DNA from: Rodentolepis nana
Taxonomy: Eukaryota > Platyhelminthes > Cestoda > Cyclophyllidea > Hymenolepididae
Direction of reading: 5' to 3'
Length of the DNA stretch: 50,482 nt
Assembly (NCBI GenBank): GCA_900617975.1
Contig: UZAE01012231.1
Coordinates: 1-50,482, forward strand
Numbering within the stretch: the stretch's first letter is position 1; each line of letters opens with the position of its first letter. Of this stretch, positions 1 through 9,642 are shown piece after piece. The notes under the pieces were generated by a model. It was not told the origin of the DNA and did not search any database. It saw nothing but the letters and a program-made list of their open reading frames with translations. A program made the position numbers and the translations under genes.

Positions 1-4
1 AGAT

Positions 5-312
5 GGGGTGTGCGATAGATTTACCTCCACTTATTGCACCCTGGGCAACGTATACACTACGGCAAAAAAAGTCTACGGACAGGCAGTTGACTTCTGACTT
101 TAAATTATCGTGACCCCACTGTTTGTCATATTCGACCACTTCTACAGCACTCATTTTACCTTTTTTCTGCCTTTGTGTCTGTCTCTTTTACATCTTTGAA
201 ACACTCTTCTGTTCCCCTCTCGATTTTTTTTTTCACTTTGATGTTCCTTCCCTCTGTAAAACCCGAAGTCAGCCAAAGCGCTATTGATAACCATCAAAAC
301 GCCTGCCATTGA
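5..312 (+). mobile_element. SINE copy 1 (family with GGGGTGTGCGATAGA head)
   Basis: Full-length but diverged copy of the SINE family that recurs through the window. It reads 5' to 3' on this strand: head GGGGTGTGCGATAGA, then the GTATAC and GGCAAAAAA blocks, a C/T-rich middle, and the tail block ending in CGCCTGCCATT. It lacks the simple-sequence tail seen in younger copies and I found no target duplication, since only four bases of left flank are available. The small ORF on the opposite strand is a by-product of the repeat. Confidence 0.8.
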
Positions 313-1796
313 GGAAAGAAGTAGAATCTCTACTCTCATTTCAAGTTTCCGCTCTTCCGTATTGTTTTTAGCCAGGCACTCAGGAAATTTTGAGGTTAAT
401 GTTTAGCATCATAAAATTCCAGTTAGTAAGAGGGATTTAGCCATCTATTCAATTATCTCTCTCCCCCTCTGTTGTGTTGTTGGTGCTGATGTACCGAAAA
501 ACTAAAACAAAACCTTTGCCAGAGAGATTCTAGCTTAGGTATGGTCAGAATAAAATAAAAATCCCTATTCTACGACCTCCCTCCCCCCCCCTCACTTTTG
601 AAGGTATGCAATCAGTACTGGACGCCAGAAAAAATGCTCAAACCCGTGGTTCTATAAAAGTGAAAAATCGATAAATGCTTTAAGACCTCCAGGATGAGTC
701 ATGCACATAGTGAATCGTAAAGGTAGCATAACACTAGGGAAATCCAATTAAGCTAATTGGAGTAATATAATTTAAATTTGTCATTACTGACTAACTGGTA
801 AAAATTTCTTTTTTATTACCCATTTAAGAGTTGCCAATTCGAATTCGGAATTTGGGTTAAACTAATCAATCAATTCTGGTTTTGCATACTGATATTTGTG
901 ATTGCTAAAATGGTGTATTTTTGCCATATTGCTGTAGTCATTGCCGATTTATTAGCGAAGATTCATTCTAGTTTCATGTTAACATCGAGGGGGCGTCAGT
1001 GACTATTACCTCAAAAACGAGATTTATCACTGTAAATGTATTAACCTAAATAGTAATTCGCATTTTTTTAATGTAAAAGCAAACACGAGTTAGACGGCTT
1101 TATTTGAAACCATAATATACAGAGGTGTTTGTAGATTGATTTTGAAATTGTTCATTGTATTCTGAGTTACCTAGCCTCCACAATAATATGTACTTTCCTA
1201 TCGGTCAATCGCCGTCTTTACGCTCAAATAATTAGATCTCTAAACGACACAGTCCTTGAACTTTTAAGTGCATAAAAGTTTTTATAGCAATGTGCTATTT
1301 GGGCTATTTTGGCTACTTAATTGAATTAATCTTTTTATTGAATTATTCGTTTAGGAGTGTTTCATATTGTTTTTCCACTGTATGGAATCGAAGGTTGAAG
1401 ACTTATTTGAAATGGCTTTTTCCACTGTATGGAATCAAAGGTTGAAGACTTATTTGAAATGGCTTTCATAAAATTGCTTGCTTTTAATTCTATCTTCTCA
1501 TTCCTAAATTCTCCCAATGTCTTTAGGACAAGAAAAGATAGCTCTCCTAGAATTTAGAACTGTTGCATCACATAATTGATCTAAAAATCTCATTTGTTGT
1601 GAACGTTTTGTATGTAACTATCCTTCGACGCTTATTCAATAAGCAGTTTCAAATGAACTAATGCTTTTCTACCAATAATTGAATTTGAAATTGTCAGTCA
1701 AAAATCTTTCACCTTCTGTATGTAATTGTTAATACCATACCTATTATTATTGGAAATTATCCAAGCATTTGTGCACATTTCAATTAATTAATTCTT
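313..1796. other. AT-rich non-coding stretch
   Basis: No exon with homology or good splice signals was seen. It contains a short tandem duplication (1371-1464, listed separately) and otherwise only AT-rich unique-looking sequence. Confidence 0.5.
1371..1464. repeat. Two-copy 47-bp tandem repeat
   Basis: The unit beginning TTTTCCACTGTATGGAATC occurs twice head to tail with a period of 47 bases and a G/A difference inside the unit. It is not part of the SINE family. A recent local slippage or unequal-exchange duplication is the simplest explanation. Confidence 0.85.
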
Positions 1797-2147
1797 TTTT
1801 TTAAATATAATAATAATAATATCAAATGGCCGGCGTCTTGATGATTATCATTAGCTCTTTAGTTGACTTCAGGCTTCACAGAGAGGGAGGTACATCGAAT
1901 TGAAAAAAAGTCGAGGGGGGGGGGAGGACAGAAGAGTGTTTCATAGATGTAAAAGAGATAGACACAAAGATAGAAAAAAGGTGAGGTAAGTACTATTGAA
2001 GTAGTCGAATATGACAAATAGTGAGGTGATGGTAGTTAGAAGGCAGAAGTCAGCTGCCAGTTGATAGACTTTTTTGCCGTATGAGTATACGTTGCCTAGG
2101 GTGCACCACGTGGAGGTAAGTCTATCCCACACCCCTTTTTTAAATAT
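1797..2147 (-). mobile_element. SINE copy 2 with 12-bp target duplication
   Basis: Minus-strand SINE with an (AAT)n tail on the left and the CACACCCC head end on the right. The 12-base sequence TTTTTTAAATAT lies at 1797-1808 and again at 2136-2147, a target-site duplication typical of LINE-machinery insertion. Bases 1892 onward are repeated exactly at 4366 onward, so part of this copy may be counted twice by the assembly. Confidence 0.85.
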
Positions 2148-2448
2148 CTAATTACTACAATATCTAGTCCTCCAAGCATCTATACTTGATGAGGTTTTTT
2201 GATATTTTGTGATTGTAAACTATCCTGGGTGCTTGTATGGGAAAAAGTCAGCCTTTCTCTTAATTCCTTTTGGAAGAAAAAAGTCCCATAATCTATTAAC
2301 ACTTAATTTGCCAAGAAACCATTTCGTTTCAATTCCACATCTTTTAAACGAAACTTTATTTAGACTAGATATGATTACTTATCTATCGGTTGTTGTCGCA
2401 ATAGGAGAAATCGGATTGGAGATTAGTGAGGTCAATGAATGTCAGTGC
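1892..2448. repeat. 557-bp exact duplicate, copy A (ends at single N)
   Basis: This block covers most of SINE copy 2 and about 310 bp of its right flank. It matches 4366-4922 with a constant offset of 2474, including the 10-base G run and both small ORFs. Its right end abuts the N at 2449 and its partner's left end abuts the N at 4365. Exact identity and flush N joins point to unmerged contig ends rather than a biological duplication. Confidence 0.85.
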
Positions 2449-2449
2449 N

Positions 2450-2607
2450 GATGAGGTGAGTACTGTCGAAAATGACATACAATAGGGTGATGGTAGTTTG
2501 AAGTCAGAAGTCAACTGTCAGTTAATAGACTTTTTTGCCGTATGAGTATACGTTGCCCAGGATGCACCACGTGGAGGTAAGTCTATCGCACACCCTAATC
2601 CGTTAGG
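2450..2607 (-). mobile_element. SINE copy 3, fragment between two single-N joins
   Basis: Head half of a minus-strand SINE bounded by N at 2449 and N at 2608. It ends in the head block followed by AATCCGTTAGG, the same flank that forms the target duplication of SINE copy 4 (2988-3001 and 3319-3332). It is therefore probably the same locus as copy 4, from another haplotype or a collapsed contig, and not an independent insertion. Confidence 0.75.
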
Positions 2608-2987
2608 NACACGTCACGCTCGAAATGAAAGATTTGTTTTGGTCATTGTTAGAACTGGTAGTATTTTCATATTGCAGTAGATAAATATAAAAAATAAGCA
2701 ACATCAAATTCTAGAAAAAATATGATAAGTCAAACTTTACAGCTTAATGTATCTAAGGTAGTTTCCGAATGAATAAGAAATATAAGGCAAATGATTTTGA
2801 TTTTAAAACAAAATTATAAAATAACTAATATTGTTGGTGATTTGATTTCACCTTGGCAACTTCTTTCTCAACCATTTTTAATACAGTTTGTTTGTAACTC
2901 AGAGTTGCATCTCATTCGTCCAAATTTGTCTCCTGGAAGAATTAAATGCCCACCATGTTGAGCAATTTAGGGTGGAGTCGCAATTTT

Positions 2988-3332
2988 AATCCGTTAGGAT
3001 TTAGTCATATCAAATGACAGGCGTTTTGATGGTTATCATTAGTCTTTTAGTTGACTTCAGGCTTCACAGAGGGGAAGGAACGTCAAAGTGAACAAAGTCG
3101 AGAGGGGAGAACAGAAGAGTGTTTCATAGATGTAAAAGAGATAGACACAAAGATAGAAAAAAGGTGAGGTAAGTACTATTGAAGTAGTCGAATATGACAA
3201 ATAGTGAGGTGATGGTAGTTAGAAGGCAGAAGTCAGCTGCCAGTTGATAGACTTTTTTGCCGTATGAGTATACGTTGCCCAGGATGCACCACGTGGAGGT
3301 AAGTCTATCGCACACCCTAATCCGTTAGGATT
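2988..3332 (-). mobile_element. SINE copy 4 with 14-bp target duplication
   Basis: Nearly full-length minus-strand SINE. AATCCGTTAGGATT flanks it at 2988-3001 and 3319-3332. The middle part matches SINE copy 2 closely, whereas the last ~60 bases match copy 3, including the variant CCAGGATGCACC. This patchwork suggests a chimeric assembly of two alleles or two copies. Confidence 0.85.
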
Positions 3333-3809
3333 CAGAATATCCAAACAAAATTCTCAATGGGGCAAAATGCTTTGCCCCATTTCCAACAGTAAGAGCTCGC
3401 CTTTCAATGCGTCTGTCTAGTAATTGATCAAACATCGTATTTTAGGAGACAGGATTTGCATTGAATGTTTTCATGAGGAGGCAAGAAAGTACTTGGTAAT
3501 GATACGATTTAAAAGATGTTCATGGCGGACCACTTTGCTCCAAATTCTCAGAACCATTGAAGTACTATTATTTCTATTAGGAAAAAATAAAATTATGTTT
3601 TCCCCTATACTTTTTTTCCCTAATTTAAGTTTGAAGACTAAAGCATTGTTTGACGCTTTGTACATTTATAAATATGACAATTATAGTTTTTTTGAAAAAA
3701 TTCTAGTTAATTCTTAAAAGGCGTGTAATTACATGGCAGTAATGCTAAAGATTTAACTATTTGACATAGGCTTTAATCAAACAAGAAGTAAAAATAATGT
3801 AACAATCCA
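3333..3809. other. Unique AT-rich spacer
   Basis: Lies between SINE copies 4 and 5. A 97-codon open frame from 3424 has low-complexity, AT-driven composition and no recognisable domain, so I do not call a gene. Confidence 0.5.
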
Positions 3810-4134
3810 ACAAGGAATCGTTATTATTATTATATCAAATGGCAGGCGATTTGATAGTTATCATTAGCCCTTTAGTTGACTTTAGGCTTCAGCATCAACG
3901 TGTAAAAAATTCAAGAGGGTGGGGAAACAGAAGAGTGTATCAAACACGAAGGTAGATAAGGTGGAAAAAAGGTGGGATGAGTACTGTGAAAGTAGTCGAA
4001 TATGACATACAGTGGGGTCATGGTAGTTTGAAGTCAATTGCCAGGTAATAGACTTTTTTGCCGTATGAGTATACGTAGCCCAGGGTGCACCACGTGGAGG
4101 AAAGTCTATCACACACCCCACAAGGAATCGTTAT
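3810..4134 (-). mobile_element. SINE copy 5 with 15-bp target duplication
   Basis: Minus-strand SINE with a TTATTATTA-type tail, then TATCAAATGGCAGGCG, and the head ending in CACACCCC. ACAAGGAATCGTTAT is duplicated at 3810-3824 and 4120-4134, one of the clearest target duplications in the window. An internal deletion makes it somewhat shorter than the ~310-bp norm. Confidence 0.9.
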
Positions 4135-4365
4135 GAAGTAGAAAGAACATATATATATATATATTTAATTATTTATATTTCTATTTATTTATTTATATAC
4201 GCGACTCAGACGAATAAAACGCACCATAAACCAGAGTCTTCATGTATAAGACGTCTCACGATTAGTAGGAAGATTTTAATTGAAAAACTAGGTTATTGGA
4301 GTATAATTAAAAAAAACATTAGATAATTGCTGATTGATGTTCAACTGTGAGGGCTCAGTAGGAAN

Positions 4366-4609
4366 ACATCGAATTGAAAAAAAGTCGAGGGGGGGGGGAG
4401 GACAGAAGAGTGTTTCATAGATGTAAAAGAGATAGACACAAAGATAGAAAAAAGGTGAGGTAAGTACTATTGAAGTAGTCGAATATGACAAATAGTGAGG
4501 TGATGGTAGTTAGAAGGCAGAAGTCAGCTGCCAGTTGATAGACTTTTTTGCCGTATGAGTATACGTTGCCTAGGGTGCACCACGTGGAGGTAAGTCTATC
4601 CCACACCCC
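4366..4609 (-). mobile_element. SINE copy 6, truncated at single N (duplicate of copy 2)
   Basis: Head two-thirds of a minus-strand SINE beginning immediately after the N at 4365. It is identical to 1892-2135 and continues into the same right-hand flank to 4922, so it is probably the same insertion as copy 2 represented twice. Confidence 0.8.
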
Positions 4610-4922
4610 TTTTTTAAATATCTAATTACTACAATATCTAGTCCTCCAAGCATCTATACTTGATGAGGTTTTTTGATATTTTGTGATTGTAAACTATCCT
4701 GGGTGCTTGTATGGGAAAAAGTCAGCCTTTCTCTTAATTCCTTTTGGAAGAAAAAAGTCCCATAATCTATTAACACTTAATTTGCCAAGAAACCATTTCG
4801 TTTCAATTCCACATCTTTTAAACGAAACTTTATTTAGACTAGATATGATTACTTATCTATCGGTTGTTGTCGCAATAGGAGAAATCGGATTGGAGATTAG
4901 TGAGGTCAATGAATGTCAGTGC

Positions 4923-7161
4923 TCACCAAGTGATCGTTGACCGCAGTACTTATATCTGGGTGATAGGATTCACGTGTCTTTTATGCAAAGCCTCTACCTA
5001 GATTGGAATTCATTAACTCCAGAAAGGTCTTATTAAAAGCGGGTTCTCTTTACGAGCCTATTCGCCTTCACTTGAATTGATTATCGATCTTTCTCAACTT
5101 CCTATCTTCACTAACTTGAATCTTTCTTTGTCGGACCCAGAACCAGTTACTTAGCTACCATTTCAGTGATTGGTTTGAGAGCACGGTATCTTATTGAGCC
5201 TCAAAGAAATCATTTATGCTAATAAATCTAGCACAACCATCGCCTTTTCTTTAATGACTCATTTTTTATTCCTTCCACACTGTTCGCCTTAAATTCCCGA
5301 AACCTGAAGTGATGTCTTTGCATGCAGAGACAATAACTTCTTAACAAATTTTTATCATGGGATCAAAACTAAATCGCAAAATATTGACAAACCATTCGGT
5401 GCAAGAAGATACAAAGGAGATTGAATTGATGTTTATCAAGGCATCAAGATTTTGGCTTTATTTGAAGTCTGCAGCTATTGAGCTGTCCCCTTTTTAAAAC
5501 AAAAATTATTTGGCGGGTAATAGACATTACAACTACTATCCTCATGAGGTTAGTACGTTGGCTTAATTCCTATTAAAATCAAAATCAAAGTGAGGCAACA
5601 TTTTCTCAACTGACATTATATGACATTTACGGATTTATTTGTATTTAATGCGGTATCGAGTATAGAAAATCAATAAATAAGATTGAGCTGCAAAAGATAT
5701 TATTATTAGTATTTCAATTAAATCCATGCATTCTAAGATTGTTAACAGCATTATGTATTAATGTTCAAAAGTTTTGGATTTGTCCTTTAAGTTTCTGAAT
5801 GAACTTGCGCACACGCTTGTCAGTTGTTTAAAGGTAGGGGCTGGTTCCGCCATCATGATAATCGTACCTCAAGAGGAACTCATTACCCCCAACTCCGGCA
5901 TGCTGTTTTATTGGGGGTAGAAGTTTCATTGATTGTAACGATCCCTTAGAGTCCTCTTCAAGGGAGCTGATGTGAACACCTATTGGTCGGGGATAAATTT
6001 AATTTTGTCAATCCATATAGACCTTGCAAATCGTGGTTTGAAGATAAATGAAGAATAGAGTTCTCAAATACATTTTATCAGACATTTAATAGTTCGTGCT
6101 TGTGTAGGCGTTGAGTTCCATTCACTCGAATGCATATAGGGTCACATTAATAGTGAACCATCCAATTTTTATGAAATATGGGATTTACTCTTGAAAACTG
6201 TTAACTGTTTTGAACCTAAACCCCAAGACATAAAGCAGCCCCAATGACGATTTGGGTGAAATGGAAACAAGGGTACACTAATTACTTGAATTGCTTCTCT
6301 TTATAAGCCCTGTGTTAAACCGTGTCCCTGAAGCAACACAATATCAGATTATCATCATTTCATAGTGAAATTGCAAGGTCAAGTCAAATGACAGTTATTA
6401 ATTGAATTAGTTTCCTGTTTTTCATGATTATATAAATTCATTCCACTTCAAATCAATGATTTTTAAAAGATTAGAACACCTCTTAACAATCAAATTTGCT
6501 TAAATTACCAGCTTAGACTCCTTACAGTAATCATACACTTTTGATTATTCTTCCTTTCTTAAAGTGGTGGGAGGGTATTCTTTGCACAAATCGGCGAACG
6601 AAAAAAAGATTTTTGCATTAAATTCACTTTCCTAAATACCATTTTGCCCTGTATTGTCAAACTTATTTGTCCATGTCTTGATTCACATTGAATGAGGATG
6701 GTTCAAACGATATTTTTCAAGGCGTATTAAAATTAGGACTTTGAACCCCTGTCGAAACGCCTTTTTTGGAGATTTCTTTTATCATTCTGTATCTACATGC
6801 GTCCACGACCTTTACGCAGGCACATGTATATCTTTACGAGCCAGAGCCGTTCATGAAGTACTAAGCGTTATTACGGTTGGTTGCCAAGTGGGCAAATTCA
6901 TGAGTGGTGCCAACCAATACGCGGGTACCTTGAAGGACTAACCAATCAGAATTGTGTATCGGCCCTCTTCTTGTATTTAATTGGTCATCCCAACTCTTGG
7001 GGCCAGTCACCTGATGCGTTCGTTCAATCGAGCCTCTAACCCGCACATTTTAAAAGATTATTTCCTTACAAATCATACCCTATACACAGAGAGATTTATT
7101 AAATATTAAAATGACTTTTTCCTTTTTTTCGGATTATTCCATCTCCTTCCAATGGAATTAG
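4923..7161. other. Upstream region without supported exons
   Basis: About 2.2 kb with no exon I could support. It may contain introns, 5' exons or the promoter of the gene whose exon starts near 7162, because that exon is open to its left edge and follows a splice-acceptor-like TTAG. No transposon was recognised here. Confidence 0.45.
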
Positions 7162-8511
7162 CATGAAAGAGGGAGTGGTTCAAGCTATCTTCCCCTTTCG
7201 ACTCATTCAATACCTATCGGAAGTAGTTCATACAAGTACAATCGAAGTTTCCTTAGCGGAAACGATTCTCCCTATTCAATGTCCAGTTCCAGTTCCAGTA
7301 CAAGAAATTACGGTTCTCTTAGGCACGGTAGTGGTCCCCTTGCTGGATATGCACGTTCCACATCTCGATCGGGAGGTCTGGCTGATATTTATCTCCAAAA
7401 TGCCACTCGGGGATCTAACGCTTCCAAACCTAGTAATGGAAGCTACAATACTATCCCTACTCGAACAAATGAGGTTAAGAATCGTTTCGAAAATGGACCT
7501 ACAAGTAAAAAAGCAGATGACATTAACATCTCCCCTCCTGAAGAAAAACCTCGCATTAACATCGGAGGTAGATATCTTCAAAGAATGAATTCCAAAGAAG
7601 CTAATGAAACTAACATTACTCCAACAAGAGGCTCATGGAGGGAATCTGTATATGGTGTCCAATATTCTCCCAAAGAACCCACTTCCCCAGCCCCAAAAAC
7701 CCCCATGACCGAAACAGAACGACGGAAACTTGAGCGAGAGAGGCAACTCATGATGGACAAGCTTCATCAACAAAGTTTAGAAGAGGAAAGGGAAGAAAGG
7801 CGTCTTCGATTAGCACTCAGGAAGGCCACTTTAGAAAAAGATGAGGCAAAGATCGCGGAAGTTGATTCGGAAATTCGACGACTTCAAATACGACGCGAGG
7901 AGTTGAAGAAAAGGGAATTAGATCTGAGTGCAAAACGACCCTTACCTCGACAGTCCTCCTTTAAAGCACGAGAAGTGACACAAAAGGAGGTTTCTGTGAC
8001 GCAAAAGAAAGAGCCAACTCCACAACTCACTCCAGATATTGCACAAACTGCGTTAAATTTCACTGATTTTGATGAATATTTAAAGAAGTATCTAAAAGGC
8101 GACAAGGATAAACGGGCGTCTATATATTCTTACCTACCTGACAGCGACATGGAAGATCCGGGTGGAGAAATGTCAATCGTTTATAAAACAAGGAAAGCTA
8201 AGCAGCTCTTTAGTGAAATGCCCACAGAATTACAGCATCTAGTTGTCAGAGCACACAAGCGGCCAGTTCGATTTGCGGCCATTATGGACCTATGCAGGAC
8301 GGATAAATTTGGGAAAGAGTTTTCCATCGAAAGTGAGCGTAATTTCAAGGGATATAATGATGTCGTTTCGATGATTACAGACTTTGGATTTGATATGAAT
8401 AAGGTAAGTAATGATTTGTTCTTAAATTTTAAAATCCAATGAGTTTCATGGAGATAATGAATTAATTATTCCCATTTATTCTGCTAGGAATGCACTATGA
8501 ATTTCAGTTGA
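7162..8511 (+). CDS. Unrecognised Ser/Arg-rich coiled-coil protein, 3' exons
   Basis: A 1242-nt exon (7162-8403) is open in one frame, preceded by a TTAG acceptor and followed by a GTAAGT donor at 8404. The first in-frame ATG is 7279, but the frame stays open left to the acceptor, so earlier exons are likely. From that Met, residues 1-60 are Ser/Tyr/Gly/Arg-rich, 144-219 form a highly charged helical or coiled-coil stretch rich in Glu, Arg and Leu, and the last ~80 residues look globular (pattern RPVRFAAIMDL ... FGFDMN). A candidate last exon (8488-8511) follows a CTGCTAG acceptor, keeps phase and adds seven residues before TGA; without that splice the frame stops at 8442. I do not recognise the family. 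The real gene is well supported by length, codon pattern and splice signals; its function is unknown. Confidence 0.7.
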
Positions 8512-9642
8512 CATATCACAAAAAATATATTTCTTTTAACTTAAGCTTCTTTGTCATTTTATCATTCCCAATTCAATAGATATAATCCGTAAGTTCGTTA
8601 ATTAAACTTAACCTTTTAAAGGAACAATGCATTTCTTCAGCATCCTTTCAATTCTAACTTGCAACTTATTATTATACTAATTTTGCTTAGAATTTGCAGA
8701 CTCAAGAAAGTTTATCTTACGTTGTAGTTAACAGTCTGAAATCTGATGTTTATTCATCGTAATTTCTTTAAGAACATGCTTATCCTCAATATTAAAGTAA
8801 AACATGGTCCTGAAGTATCTCTTCTATATATAGCAGCTTCTATTTTTATGTGAAAATATGTTCCACCCACTATACTGAGGAATTATATCACCTGACACTG
8901 ACTAACTCTAAGTTGGTTTGGCATATATGCGTTCATACAAATTGATACATAATGAGGAATTTAGTCTTTCGAAATTATGGGAAAGTTAAGGAAAGAGAGG
9001 TGGCCGTGACCTCTCAGGAGCCATGAAAGTGCATATCATAAGAGCAATGACCTCATTATTTTCATTTTGTAGAAATAGGCCATTTCCAACACTTTTGGTT
9101 GAAACAAAATTAATCATGTTAATTACGAATTTGGAGACTAATTCGAAATACCAATGCTGTTAAATTTGATTAGTAATACTTTAAGGTAATTCATAAATGT
9201 GATTATAATAATTTATGCAGGGATGTTTTCTTTAGTCGCTTTTAAGGAGAAGATGCATGCTTGATAGTTATTCATTTAAAATAACAAGCGGAATTAAAAT
9301 TAAATTAATAAATTATTCACTAATATAATTATATATAAATTTATTTATTATTCAAGGAGGCGATTTATATGCCTTAAATGTTACGGTATATTGTGTAACG
9401 GCGTCTGATATTACAATGTTCACTTCAAATAAAAATTAGCCTTAAAATTAATTTAAAATTTAAAAATAATAAATTAAATTAATAAATTTGAGTTAAGAAT
9501 TATTAATTAGAATTAAGTAGATAGATTAATTCGGATTTTTACACTATATAATTTAAAAGGCCGATCTTGTTATAATAAATTAAAATTAAACCTTGGTATC
9601 TAGCGCACCAAATGAAGATGTAAATTTTGCCAATTTGGAGAA
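8512..9642. other. Intergenic AT-rich gap before the formin gene
   Basis: Very AT-rich in its right half (long A/T runs around 9300-9600). It presumably holds the 3' UTR of the preceding gene and the promoter or 5' UTR of the formin. No promoter element could be identified by eye. Confidence 0.45.

Noticed and set aside
1941..4606. Repeated 63-codon minus-strand frames (1941, 3124, 4415)
   Set aside because: They are the same stretch of SINE sequence read in one frame; other copies carry stops, so they reflect shared descent of the repeat and not a protein.
2209..4940. Two near-identical 81-85 codon plus-strand frames
   Set aside because: Both lie in the exact 557-bp duplicate, have no domain features, and are probably one locus assembled twice.
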